Source: Hermatobates lingyangjiaoensis
Lineage: Eukaryota > Arthropoda > Insecta > Hemiptera > Hermatobatidae
NCBI GenBank assembly: GCA_026182355.1
Contig: JAPFBL010000569.1
Span: forward strand, 310,001 to 374,000
Direction of reading: 5' to 3'
DNA: 64,000 bases
Shown here: positions 11,400 to 21,939 of the stretch, in pieces
How positions within the stretch are numbered: position 1 is the stretch's first letter
How the letters are laid out: each line of letters begins with the position of its first letter
Notes under the pieces: generated by a model
Seen by the model: only the letters and a program-made list of their open reading frames with translations
Told to the model about the DNA's origin: nothing
Database searches by the model: none
Translations under genes and position numbers: made by a program

Positions 11400-11585
11400 T
11401 ATATATTGCATTTTTACTATATATATATATATATATATACTTTTTCGTTAGAAAAATTTTTCGTTGGTGTGCTTGGTTTCCCTCTCTTATCTCGCCTGAA
11501 GACGGTTCAAACCAAAAATTAGAGATTGTAAGTGTGTGCTTTAATTTCTCTATGTTTCTTTTTCTACATTGAACTACATATATTT
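11400..11585 (+). repeat. Hammerhead-like unit, TCTC/GAGA family, with (TA)n
   Basis: (TA)n at 11416-11439, then the plus-strand motif at 11489-11525 (CTGAAGA, C, GGTTCAAACC, AAAA, ATTA, GAGA). The family tail TTTCTCTATGTTTCTTT .. ATTGAACTA follows. Box 2 has G to A, so the core is probably dead. Confidence 0.75.
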
Positions 11586-11589
11586 AATT

Positions 11590-12130
11590 TTACTACATTT
11601 AGATGATAATTATATGCATAAGTGTATCAATTAAACATTTTAAATATACTCGTATACTAATTGCGTCTACCGATGTTGTTATTCTAATAATATTGCTTAC
11701 TTTGAAGTTGTTTATTTTCTAGTAATTTATTTTGTTTGGTATAAGTACAGTTACATTAGATTAGACATAATGATTATACTTATGGTATGGAGAAAAATAT
11801 ATTGAATTACATGCATTTTCTTTAAAAAATCAAATAACAATCCTAACAGGGAAAAATAAGTTTGAAATAAACTAGAAAAGCATAAACAAATTTCTGAATT
11901 CTAATTATTAGTACAATTGTTATAAGGAGGAAAAGGACAACAAAAACTCAACTGGTCTAAGAAGCGATGATTAGAAACTTATATTTTGTTAATTATAATT
12001 CTAGATGTAGTTCATAAAACTATTATTTAAAAATACTAAACAACTTGTAAATAATTACAGATTCAATGATTGCATTTTTTAGCTTGTCTTTATAATTTCT
12101 AATGTTATAATTTTCATTGTAAATAAAAGA
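11590..12130. other. No gene recognised
   Basis: AT-rich sequence only. Confidence 0.5.
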
Positions 12131-12138
12131 CATAAATT

Positions 12139-12176
12139 GTAAATGAAGAAGACATTGCGTGTTCAAAACGCGTTAA
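12139..12176 (+). repeat. Decayed hammerhead-like motif, GAACAC-stem family
   Basis: TGAAGA, A, GACATTGCGTGTTC, AAAA, CGCGTT. Confidence 0.5.
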
Positions 12177-12274
12177 TTGGGTAATAAAAAAGTATTGCCT
12201 ATTTTGATGCAGTAAATTTTTATATTTTTGTTATTTTATAAATATAAATATTTTCATTTTTGCGATTTCAAAAT

Positions 12275-12462
12275 CGAAGAAGAATAACACACAGATAAAA
12301 AAAAAACACACATACAAACTCAAATTTTTGGGCAATCCAACTTCAGAAGACAAGTAAAAGTCTCCCTTTCTCTTTCTGAAGACGGATTGAATGAAAATTT
12401 GAGTTTATAAGTGTTTTTATTTACTTTGTGTGTTACTCTTCTTCAATTTTGAACTCGTATTG
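12275..12462. repeat. Foldback pair of hammerhead-like units
   Basis: The left arm (GAAGAAGAATAACACACAG ... CAAACTCAAATTTTTG) mirrors the right arm (AAATTTGAGTTTATAAG ... GTGTGTTACTCTTCTTC). The plus-strand core at 12371-12403 has CTGAAGA and GAAA. The minus core at 12320-12350 is decayed. Confidence 0.75.
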
Positions 12463-13500
12463 TGGTCAGTTTGCGTTGTCTTTCCGTTTATTAAGTTTAT
12501 TTCTATTTTTATAAATAAAGTTTTGTATTTATTTGATACTTTGTATAATTATACAAAGTAACAAATAAATATATGTATAACAAATTTTTAAGGATTCATA
12601 AAAGAATGTCAATGCTTACTGTTCGTTATAAGCAAGAACTATATGAACAATTTTTTTTTTTTTTTTTATCAGTTTGTTTTAATAAGATTACTACAGTTAA
12701 GTTTTTTTGAAGGAATGAAAATTTATCTGATTTTAAAAGTAAAATAATTAAAATAAAATTCTATGTAAGAATATCTGTATCATTGGAAAGGGATTTTGAA
12801 ATAACTTTTAAATAGATTTTCAATAGAATTTCAAAATCATTGAAAAGAGTTTGAAATGATTTCGATTTATCGAGCTAGAAGATGCTGTCATTTAGTACAG
12901 CCCTCAAAGAAAGATGACCGTCTTTCAAAGTCACAACAAAAGTAAGCAGCACTTAGAAAAGTCCATGATAACACTAATTACATAAATTTATTATTTAAAA
13001 GTGTTACTTAAGATAAAAAAAAAGAAGATAGTTGCGCAAGAATTTGAGTGTTTTTTTTTTTGAAGACTGGATATAAAAGTGACGCAAGCTGTTTATATTG
13101 GTCTAAGGGTTAGAGGACGGCACATTTGTCTGGTAATAGACTAAGACAAGTAGTTATTTCTAGCCGTCGTCAAGGGTTTCTCTTGCTTCCTTTCAAAGAC
13201 TCCCTCTCCAAGTCAGTTTTATATCCCTATAAAGTATCCGATACCATAAACCGGCTCATTGTCTTCACCTCGCATCACCTCTTGTTGCTTATTTTTGATA
13301 TTACCCGATAATCAATTCTTCCAGATAACAAGAAAAGAATTCTCATTTATTCTTTTCCATTCTTTCTTTCTTTTTTAGCAATCACTTTTTATTAGTCAGT
13401 ATCAAAACTTAACTATCATTTAAAATAAATTACATTAATTATAAGTATTCATTTTTTTTCAAACGCTACAAAACCATTTCTAACATATAAATTATTGTGG
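12463..13500. other. No gene recognised
   Basis: Contains a T-run (12651-12667). A slightly GC-richer part around 13095-13260 (plus frame 13126-13311, unrecognised) shows no motif. Confidence 0.4.
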
Positions 13501-13515
13501 GTTGTATTGGGCTGT

Positions 13516-13590
13516 GACTTTGATGAAGACCGCTTGTTACTGTTGAAAGACTTAGTCTTTTTTTTTTCATTTCATTTTCCTTTTGTTCAT
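13516..13590 (+). repeat. Hammerhead-like unit, GACT/AGTC family, decayed
   Basis: GACT, TTGATGA, A, GACCG..CTGTT, GAAA, GACTTAGTC. The first box base is C to T. GACT/AGTC pairing is kept. Confidence 0.65.
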
Positions 13591-13611
13591 TTCATTTCTG
13601 GTCGTTTATAT

Positions 13612-13772
13612 ATATATATATAAAAAAACATGAGCAATCTATTTGCAAGATTATTATATTTATTTAAAGCATAAAAATAAAATTAATTATTAATGCGCAA
13701 CGTGAGAGTGTTATCCTTGGAAGACTAAGGTAAGGGGGTAGTCATGAATTTTTGTTATCGTTCTATTTCATT
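13612..13772 (+). repeat. 160-bp dispersed repeat, copy 1
   Basis: Nearly identical to 15341-15503, including GCGCAACGTGAGAGTGTTAT and GGTAAGGGGGTAGTCATGAA. Both copies begin in (TA)n. Confidence 0.9.
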
Positions 13773-13997
13773 ACCATAGGAAGTTGATTGTTATTACACG
13801 TGTTTATTGTGAAATCTTCTTATGAATTATTTTATTTATTATATTCAAAAAGTTACTTTATGCTAAAATTAATTAGAATATTTTAGTTACTAACTAATGT
13901 AACCCAATTAACGATGTTTCTTGTCATTTTACAGTGAATTACTATATTTTTTTTTTACAGAAACTTTAAAATTATGGAAAAACCATGGAGGAAATAA

Positions 13998-14207
13998 AAG
14001 CTTCTAAATTTTTCAGCTTGTCTGACACATGAGTCTGAAAAGGACGGGAAAAGACTCAAAATACTAAAGGCACTGTACATACTGGAAAAAGATCCAAGTA
14101 TGAACGAGCAAAAAGATAAATTGAACAACCAGTTCCGCTTGTTTGGAAACCGAAGGCAAGTGAAAAGATTGATGCCAACACTGACAACCCCAAACCTGGC
14201 CGAGTAA
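13998..14207 (+). pseudogene. C-terminal relic of a probable Penelope-like (RT/GIY-YIG) protein
   Basis: A 69-codon open tail ending in TAA. The peptide includes HESEKDGKRLKILKALYILE followed by KDPSMNEQKDKLNN. The pattern R/K-x-K-I-L-x-A-L-Y-I-L ... P-x-x-N-x-Q is like the C-terminal segment of retroelement proteins that end in a GIY-YIG nuclease (E-A-L-x-I ... P-x-L-N), the hallmark of Penelope-like elements. Upstream the frame closes at 13995, so only the tail survives. A hammerhead-like motif begins 110 bp after the stop, as expected if this is the end of a PLE. The opposite-strand frame at 13955-14236 is a shadow of it. The family call is inference from a short peptide. Confidence 0.45.
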
Positions 14208-14317
14208 CCTTCTGTTAACCTGCCTGTCGTGTTCATAGACTGTTCATTTATTGCTTATTATTGTAATGCGATTTTAGGTAATTAAATTAATTTTGTTATG
14301 TATAGTTTTAATTTCTT

Positions 14318-14362
14318 GTTTTGCTGAAGATGGTTGATGTAACACCGAAACATGTTCAATAA
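14318..14362 (+). ncRNA. Hammerhead-ribozyme-like motif, core intact, linked to PLE relic
   Basis: TTG, CTGAAGA (14324), T, hairpin GGTT..AACACC, GAAA (14347), CATG, TT, CAA. TTG/CAA can form helix I, CATG a minimal helix III, and TT gives a U-H cleavage site. Confidence 0.6.
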
Positions 14363-14464
14363 GAATTCAAAGTAATATGGTGATTTAATTTTTAAGTAGA
14401 AAAATATTCGACGAAGTTAAATCAAGTGGAATCAGACATTAAGTTTTTAATTGCATATATCTAT

Positions 14465-14830
14465 ATATAAAACTAAAGTTTATCGGGACTCAGTCAGTTC
14501 TTCAGGTTTAAATTAAACTCTTATTACCAATGTTTCGGTCTTTATTTGTTAGAATTTATTCAATTTAACAAATTAACAATTTGAAAAATTTTATGTTCAA
14601 CAAATTATACAGTGTCACGTGTTCATTCAAACTACAGTTGTTGTTGAAATCCACAGACTATTTTTCTTTTTAAAATAATTTGAATTGTAATAATTAGTTT
14701 TTTTGTTTTAAAATGTATACTTCTGTCTTTGAAAAAGGTTTTAAATAAAGACCGAAACGTTGGTAATGAGAGTTTAATTTGAACCTGAAGAACTGACCGA
14801 GTCCCGATAAAGTTTAGTTTTGTTTCTATT
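14465..14830. repeat. Foldback, GGTTTT-stem hammerhead-like family
   Basis: The left arm 14468-14552 (GTTTATCGGGACTCAGTCAG ... TTTCGGTCTTTATTTG) mirrors the right arm 14735-14828. The right arm holds a decayed plus-strand motif at 14726-14772 (GAAAAAGG TTTTAAATAAAGACC GAAACGTTGG). Box 1 is degenerate. Confidence 0.8.
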
Positions 14831-14849
14831 CCACGGTCGATACTTTTAT

Positions 14850-14870
14850 CAATATATATATATATTGATG

Positions 14871-14903
<33 letters not shown>
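14850..14903. repeat. (TA)n microsatellite
   Basis: Two TA runs around TTGATGATT. Confidence 0.95.
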
Positions 14904-14906
<3 letters not shown>

Positions 14907-15068
14907 CAGTTGAAAAATGAAGAAAAGCAACACACAGAGAAAGAGACACACTTACAAACTCAAATTTTCGGATGATCCGTCTTCAGGAGAAAAAAGAATG
15001 GGCGACCAAGCACGCCGGAAACACAACGGCAGGAAACTTTTTGAATGGATATATATATATATATATAA
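14904..15068 (-). repeat. Hammerhead-like unit bounded by (TA)n
   Basis: A minus-strand unit with core at 14959-14990, between two TA runs. Its outer sequence (ACACAGAGAAAGAGACACAC) belongs to the same family as 12275-12462. Confidence 0.7.
14959..14990 (-). ncRNA. Hammerhead-ribozyme-like motif, boxes intact
   Basis: On the minus strand TCTC, CTGAAGA, C, GGATCATCC, GAAA, ATTTGAG. Confidence 0.55.
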
Positions 15069-15069
15069 A

Positions 15070-15335
15070 ATTAGTTTACCAATATACCAAAACCAGTTAA
15101 TGCTTGAAAAATACTAAAATTGGCATGATGGTATTGTCTCTTACCATATAACCGCAGTCGTTGGTTCCTGGACTATAAGAATCAGCCATATGTTTTATGC
15201 AGTAGATGGTCATTTTGAGAAATGTTCAAGATCCAAAAGAGTTTGACCTCTTTCTGAAGTTTGGAAAGCAAAAGTGATGGGTTTTTTACTTGTAACTGAA
15301 CATTTTTTGTTTAATAAGAGTTAAGTTTAGAGGTC
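15070..15335. other. No gene recognised
   Basis: No supported feature. Confidence 0.4.
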
Positions 15336-15340
15336 GTTAA

Positions 15341-15503
15341 TATATATATATATATAAAAACATCAGCAATCTATTTGCAAGATTATTATATTTATTTAAA
15401 GCATAAAAATAAAATTAATTATTAATGCGCAACGCGAGAGTGTTATCCTTGGAAGACTAAGGTAAGGGGGTAGTCATGAATTTTTGTTATCGTTCTATTT
15501 CTT
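15341..15503 (+). repeat. 160-bp dispersed repeat, copy 2
   Basis: Second copy of 13612-13772, again preceded by (TA)n. The 1.7 kb between the copies is not duplicated. Confidence 0.9.
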
Positions 15504-15852
15504 TTTGAAGGTTGTTGCATGCTGGGTCACTACCCCAGTGGAACGTGACGTCACCTGTTCACCAGCCGTAAACCACAGCCTTTCAAGCTTAGCCTCACTG
15601 AAGCAACTTTTAATTCTTGTGGTATTATCTGAGGTTTTCTAAGTTTCTTTAATACCAATTATTTTATTTGTTGAATATTTTAGCAATTTATTTAGATATT
15701 ACTCTAAAAATGAGAAGAAAAAAGAGGGTAATCATTGTACTTTATGTAAACTCACAGATGTCCAAATTATTAAAGGGTCTAGCAATCATTTTATGGATGA
15801 ATATTTTAACATTTAATCTCTTAGTGTTGACTTTTGAATTTATTTTTATTAT

Positions 15853-16216
15853 TACAAGGTGCGATCAAAAGCAAAGTGACTTTTTGAATTTCGCCTGCTC
15901 TGTACACTGTAATTTCAATTTTGTTCTTTATTGTGTTGGTACACTCGTCACGATAATATGTTCACAGTTGATTACATAATACATGTTGTTTTTATGTAAG
16001 AAGCTAGACAAGGCTAACGGGAATAGACTCGTATTTGCGTGCTCGGCGATTTTTTGCTCTAAAAATAAAAAGCACAGAGTTTGTATTAATTTTTGTGTAA
16101 AATATTGTACTAAGCGCTCAAAAATGTTTGATATATTTACAGTGGGGTATGATGAATTAAAAAATTTTGAGACAAAATTTTTATGTGTATATCACTATAA
16201 CAATAAATATTTATAG
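15853..16216 (+). pseudogene. Mariner-type transposon, 5' end relic
   Basis: The left end ACAAGGTGCGATCAAAAGCA looks like an irritans/maT-type mariner terminal inverted repeat. It is followed by an untranslated leader. The open frame at 15983-16216 then contains HRVCINFCVKYCTKRSKMFD, which resembles the N-terminal helix-turn-helix of mariner transposases (Q-R-x-x-I-K-F-C-x-K-L-x-K-x-A-x-E-x-F). Reading ends at 16216, so the DNA-binding half is incomplete and the catalytic domain is missing. It is not the other half of the 800-1113 relic, which has a different terminus and lies 15 kb away. Confidence 0.65.
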
Positions 16217-16219
16217 TTA

Positions 16220-16615
16220 TTCTACAGGCAATTATTTACAATACCGATAATCGCCGAATACACTAAGACTAGTCTAACCTGTATGCCTTTATCATTAAAA
16301 CAACACATTCTATATGGCCAAAACTTTGTACATATGATCATGACGACTGTATCAACATAACAACAAAAATGTTTTGAAAATAGAATTTTCAGAGTGCGGG
16401 AAATTTAAAAAGGCAACTTGTTCATCACACTTCCTATGTTATATATTTTTAGAGCAACTTTCTTACTCGAAACGCCATTGTGGGTTCATAAAAATTACGA
16501 AAGAATTGATATTTTTCAGATCTTTTTATATATAACGCTTGTTTTAAAATTGAATCTAAATAACGAAGTATATGAACATTCACTGTAGAATTGAAAATAC
16601 CATCTAAACTGGACA
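16220..16615. other. No gene recognised
   Basis: No supported feature. Confidence 0.4.
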
Positions 16616-16617
16616 CA

Positions 16618-16745
16618 ATACGAGTTTAAAATCCAAGAAGAGTAAAACACAGAGTAAGGAAACACATATACAAACTCAAATATTCGGGCAAACAGTGTGT
16701 TTCCTTAGGCTGTGAGTTACTCTTCTTCGATTTTGAACTCGTAAG
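16618..16745. repeat. Collapsed hammerhead-family foldback
   Basis: The left arm ACGAGTTTAAAATCCAAGAA .. CAAACTCAAATATTCGGGCA mirrors GTGTGTTTCCTTAG .. TCTTCGATTTTGAACTCGT. The core has been deleted at the centre. Confidence 0.65.
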
Positions 16746-16749
16746 TATA

Positions 16750-17250
16750 TTCCTACAGGAGAGCTATTATGAAGTGACACCTTCACTATTATTCTTAACA
16801 AACAACTGAACAAACAGGTGGGAGTCATTGGAGTTTAATTTTAAAGTAATGATAAAACAGGTTTTAATCATAATTTTATAACCATTTTAAACATTACAAT
16901 TTTTTATGTCATTAAAAATAAACGAATTTACATAAAACAACAATAGTCTTGTGGGGAAAGTAAGTAAAAAATTTACATATTATGAAGCTTTAGAAAAATA
17001 TTAAAGACTCAAACAAAAAAAAGTCATTGTTTTTAGAAACAATACCTCTCCATCTGATAGAGAATGAAATGCACTTTTCTTTTTAATTATTTAAATATTT
17101 TCTATTTCTACTAAAATTATATTTCATATATAATATTTATCTTAACTAATATAAGATAAATGGATAATATATTTATATTATAAATTAATGATAATTTATA
17201 ATATATATGATAAGAAAAATCACAACAAATAAAGACGCAATAAAATCAAT
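16750..17250. other. AT-rich, no gene
   Basis: Contains palindromic ATATAATATTTATCTT/AAGATAAATGGATAATATAT stretches around 17130-17200. Confidence 0.5.
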
Positions 17251-17254
17251 GATG

Positions 17255-17478
17255 TTTTAATCATTGTTAAACCACAAGGAAAAAGGAGAACAATAGATAT
17301 AAATGCTCTCAGGACTTTGACTTTATGTCATCAGAGAGCAAACGAAGTAAGAAATAAGAAAGTACATAAAAATTGATATGTTATCTCCTTATTTATTACT
17401 TTGTTTGCTTTCTGATGACATAAAGTGAGGACTGAGAGCATTTATTTATATTTTTTTCTTTTTCCTTGTAGTTTAAAC
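17255..17478. repeat. Foldback element with ATGACATAAAGT core
   Basis: The left arm (AAACCACAAGGAAAAAG ... AATGCTCTCAGGACTTTG) mirrors the right arm (TGAGGACTGAGAGCATTT ... TTTTTCCTTGTAGTTTAAAC). The right arm has CTGATGACATAAAG, a box-1-like sequence without a GAAA partner. Confidence 0.75.
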
Positions 17479-17489
17479 AAAAATAATCA

Positions 17490-17990
17490 TAATAAAAAAG
17501 AAAGAACAAAAAAAAACACTGGGTACTCAACATGCAAAAGATAACATAACCATAAAGAAACTCCAAACAAACATAGACAGTAGCATGTGTTCATCATATA
17601 ATTTAGTAAAGGAAGGTATGCTGCCACAGAAACAGATTTCCAAGGTAATGAAATATTGATCTCTATACTTATGAAATAATTATAGAAGCAACAAAATAAT
17701 GATAAAAATATCCTTGTGTCAATGTAAAAAAAATCCATAGTCGAAATAACTGATTTATCAATCAATTCCTCTCTGTTACTGTACATGTAAAATATAATAA
17801 ATAACCAAAATAGTAGTAATAGTAGTGCAAATTGCAAAACAAACATATATTTAAATATGATATATAAATATATGTCGAAACGTTGGCAAAAGGACTAGTT
17901 TCAAATCATTAGACCTCAACCCTCAAAAAATTATATCATATAAATATTGGGTCAAGAAAACAAATCATGATTATATTTATATATATTATT
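17490..17990 (+). repeat. Dispersed repeat, half of the 28445-29185 foldback family
   Basis: Matches 28770-29185 over about 430 bp (GAACATAACC..AAAGAAACTCC, TAGTAGTAATAGTAGTGC). It ends in the hammerhead 3' half TATGTCGAAACGTTGGCAAA at 17874, then a partial mirror segment to 17990. Box 1 has been replaced by TA-rich sequence. Confidence 0.75.
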
Positions 17991-18495
17991 GACATATATA
18001 ATTATATCTGTAGTTGGTATCAATTTTGTTAATATTAAATATGATATTTAGAAGTTTTTAACTAATTTTTTTAATAGCAATGTATTTAAAGAATATAGAA
18101 GCATTCTAGTTATTACATTAGTTTCTAGTAAGTAGTAAAACTAGCTACTAGAAACTAGTTTCCACAACACTAGTAAACATTACGATTGTTTTTATGACTT
18201 TAACAGGAGAAACTTTTCTATTTCTCTTGTTCTAGCTTCATTTGTTTCTCTATATAGCATGTTGTATTATAAAGTTTCTTCACTGTGCTATCAATTGTTC
18301 GAACAGTCCTTGAATTATGAAAATACCTATGTATATATGTAGAACACCTGACATTAGATATCTGTTTATATATTATTGAAATTAATAAACAATTTTATTC
18401 TAATTTCTAAAGTTAAAGGTAGAAATTGGCCAAAATGTATGAAATTTCTGTACGTTATTCTTTTTTGATGTGGCATATGTGTATGTAACAATAAG
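17991..18495. other. No gene recognised
   Basis: Contains a small inverted repeat TAGTTTCTAGTAAGTAG / CTAGCTACTAGAAACTA at about 18120-18165. Confidence 0.4.
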
Positions 18496-18500
18496 AAACA

Positions 18501-18714
18501 AAATTTAGCTGATACCTATTTCTTAACAAGTTTCTCAATTTTTCTAAATAACACTCTCGTTATTTCGTCTACACAATAAAGTACATCTCCTATAGTTGAC
18601 TAATAAAGAAAAATGTCGACTATAGAAGATGTACTTTATTGTGTAGACGAAATAACGAGATTGTTATTTAGACAAATTGAGAAACTTGTTAAGAAACAGG
18701 TATCAGCTAAATTT
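18501..18714. repeat. Near-perfect 100-bp-arm palindrome
   Basis: Arms 18501-18600 and 18615-18714 are almost exact mirror copies around a 14-bp AT-rich loop. The right arm reads as an open frame from an ATG at 18613 (MSTIEDVLYCVDEITRLLFR), which has the look of a helical protein segment, though no family is recognised. The pair could be a recent inverted duplication of a short coding or repeat fragment, or a small foldback element. It carries no hammerhead-like core. Confidence 0.85.
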
Positions 18715-18719
18715 GGTGT

Positions 18720-19955
18720 CATTTTCAATAATGTGTGTGTCAAGCAAAGACTGCTACTAAACTTTAGTAATATAATAAGAGTATATATATTTTTAATGTG
18801 GCGCATTTTACTATAAAGACGTAATTTTCCATTTAATAAATTATTTATTTTAAATAAAAAGAGAAGTTGTTGAACTCTTTGAAAGGAGCATCAAGATGTT
18901 TCATCCAGTCAGTTTAAAATCAGTTACTTAATAAACAGCTTTACTCTAATAAATTTGAAGTACATGAAAATTCATGAGCCCTCATATAGAAATCATGCCT
19001 GTCATATCGCTTACCCATTACTGAAACGTATGGCGATTGCAAAGTGAGTACAATCTCCGTACCTAGTACTTAGTAAAGGAGAAAGTCCACGCGATTTACT
19101 GTTGAAAAAAAAAAATAGAATTCCCTTCTTCGAGTCCTATATTTCATAAAATAAGTGGTATATTTAACACATTTATGTTTGTTTTACAACTTCAAATGAT
19201 TGATTAACATGTCACACAAATCACAATCATTGCAATCCATTACTTGTGAAATCTGTTATAATGTGGTATTTCAAAAAAATTACGTCTCAACACGAAACAG
19301 TTTTACGTCAACACTAACAACACGAACACTAAGTGTTCGAAATTCGTTGTTAGTTAATTTTAGCAGAAAGCTCTTTTGTGTGGCGAAGTAATTTTTGAAA
19401 TTCCGTAATCCTTTTAAGCTAATAAACTTGATGAAGGAAAACTTTTTTTTAATTATTTTTTGTCTTCAAGAGCATATAATTCAAAATAGCAGCAGTTAAT
19501 ACAAACGTTTAGACATAGCAGTCACTGATTGATTCATGTTAATGCATTATAAATCGATTACAAATGTACAAATTATAAATGTAAAATTGAATCTTTTTCA
19601 ATCACTCTTAATTGATTATGTTGTAATATTTTTTATTATTAATGACTTCAACATGTTCTCTTGAGTTTAACTATAGCTCGAATGGTATGAATTTAAAGTT
19701 CGTATTATTTTGAATTCGAAGAGTCTTCTGTTTCGATATCAATCAATATAATTACTTTTTTTTTTTTAAATTTACATGTTGTTTGTGTTGTTTGGATGGT
19801 GACGTAACAATGTTTAGTGACGTTTCACTCGGAGGTTTGTACTATCATCAATTACAAAGAGCCGGATAGAGCGAGAGTCTCTTTTTTTGAACATTACCTG
19901 TTATGTCCTCCCTTATAATCCCACCCCCTTCTTATATAATCTTCAGTGACAAATC
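18720..19955. other. No gene recognised
   Basis: No assignable feature. A T-run lies at about 19757-19767. Confidence 0.4.
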
Positions 19956-19959
19956 GAAA

Positions 19960-20935
19960 TCAACTCCCCGCATTATTCACTCTTTCCACTCGCTCATTCA
20001 AACTCATTATTTCACTCCAAATGGATTAAACCAGCTTTTCAATTTAAAGATCTAAATAAATGACTTCCAATAGTCTTTCTCCATTTCACATCATTTGTTG
20101 ATTTCAACAAAGAAATAATTCTCCCTCTTTTTAAACAATTTAATTTTACGTTTATATTATATCCTATTAAGCACCAGTAAAATGTAAGAATATACTACGA
20201 CTAAAGTTGCTGGAATATTTGAGGTTTGTCTGATCAAAAATTTAATTCTCTCTTCCGATTTTTTAAACATTTATATTTTCATTATCAACGCTACAAAGAA
20301 ATACACAACTTAATCGCATAATTTTCTCGTAAGGATCCATGCTTCTATGCTTCCATATATTGTTACCTACGGTTTTTGTTGCTTTTACCCTTCCTTACTC
20401 CCTTAGTGTACTATTTAAGTTCATTATTTTATTACCTTAATTTATTTTCTACTATTTATTTCTTAATTCTCGTACTTCATAGTTACAACTATACAACCTC
20501 CTCAGTTCATAGTCTGAGTTATTAAGAATCTAGTGTTCTTAGCTCCTACATTTTGTGCAATGTATGATTAGTTATTATAATTTTTTCTATGATTTAATTC
20601 AATGTTTTTTTCTTTCTAATAACAGGTTATGTATGTTCTTGCAGCCGTTTTCTTTCGAAAATATGAATTTTCAAAACATCGAAAGACAGAGTTGAGTGTT
20701 GAGTTCTTGGACACACGATGTAGATATGAGAGTGGGAGAAGGGGAGGTTAAACAGATATTTCTTAAGATAGCAATACTGAAGGTAAGAGAACAAAAAAAC
20801 CAAAGTCAAGTTGGAATAAACTACGAAGTACATGAAGAAATATCCATACACTATGCAATGTGTAATAATGAGTAATAATGTCTAACCTTCAAACTTAGTT
20901 GTTAACCCTGGTGAACAAGACTACTTCACCAGGGT
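19960..20935. repeat. Composite foldback element, copy B
   Basis: Homologous to 3722-4812. 20225-20320 (TTAATTCTCTCTTCCGATTT .. TTATATTTTCATTATCAACG) mirrors 20630-20720, and the right end GTTAACCCTGGTGAACAAGA is the complement of copy A's left end. The right arm keeps a decayed tail with stem GAAAATATGAATTTTC followed by AAAACATCG. Unlike copy A it lacks nested GACT/AGTC units. Confidence 0.65.
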
Positions 20936-21650
20936 GAAGTAATTAGTCTCACGTTAATGCTAAGGGTAGGGAAAAGAATAACGTTGAATGCGTTATAATA
21001 AAAACAGTCAGTCATCTCTTAACTATTGAAATATTATTAAATTAAATAATAAATACTTTGGTGTTTAAATATAACTAGGTTTCGGTTGTCTAGATCAATT
21101 AGTATAGTTTTAGACGAAAAAAAATTAGCTTTCTGGTCGGTATTAATCTTTTATTGCTAAGTAAAGACACCTTTATTACTGAAGAATTTTAAGTTATTTA
21201 AGTTATAGTTGTCTGCATCTGTTAGTATAGAGTTATACTGTATGCAGCATACAAACAAATTAGTTTTCTGGTTCCTATTAATCTTTAATTGCAGCATATA
21301 CGTTTAATCCTGGCAGTGTTTACATAATTTCCAATCCCTAACTTACTCTTTCATACTCTAATCTAATAGTACATTGTTTTTCAGTTTCATAATTTCATAT
21401 TTTTTTTTTATAAAAATGCTATTAAATGAAATCAAAACGTTGATTTTAAAAGTTGTATATGAACTTGGAAAAATCACTGCCTCTTGTTCATTTTTTTTTT
21501 ATTATTAATTCAAATTTTAGTTTTAACACTATTCATACTTACATATATAAAGGTTTTATTTAATATACATATTAAAGGTATTAAATTAAGTTAACGTTGT
21601 TCTGACATGAATGACTGTTTGTTTTTTTATCTTGAGTACCATTGTTTGAC
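20936..21650. other. No gene recognised
   Basis: A diverged direct repeat (GTTGTCTAGATCAATTAGTA at about 21087 versus GTTGTCTGCATCTGTTAGTA at about 21207) is visible. Nothing else. Confidence 0.45.
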
Positions 21651-21658
21651 TTATCATC

Positions 21659-21826
21659 TTGTCTGACACACGGCAGGATGGTTTTAGAGAAAGTGAAGTC
21701 CCCCTCAGGGCACCTCCGGTCAACTTGATAAGGACTATAGGCTCAAACAGATTCCTGGACAAGGGTCGAACGCTGGCTCAAGTGAAAGCAAATCTGCCTA
21801 GGGCATTTTTATTGAGCCTTACTATT

Positions 21827-21827
<1 letters not shown>
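21659..21827. repeat. Unassigned GC-richer repeat fragment
   Basis: A 170-bp block of balanced composition abutting (TA)n, with a 56-codon open plus-strand frame that I do not recognise. Probably part of a dispersed repeat rather than a gene. Confidence 0.3.

Positions 21828-21861
<34 letters not shown>
21828..21861. repeat. (TA)n microsatellite
   Basis: Pure TA run. Confidence 0.95.
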
Positions 21862-21863
<2 letters not shown>

Positions 21864-21939
21864 GATTATTTTTAATAATCTCTGCTAGGAATAGTGCAAA
21901 ACTTAAATTTAGCATATACTAACGTAGTGCAATCTATTA

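Noticed and set aside
800..16216. One interrupted mariner element with its two ends 15 kb apart
   Set aside because: The termini differ (ACGAGGTGTGTAAATAAA versus ACAAGGTGCGATCAAAAG), so they are two separate relics.
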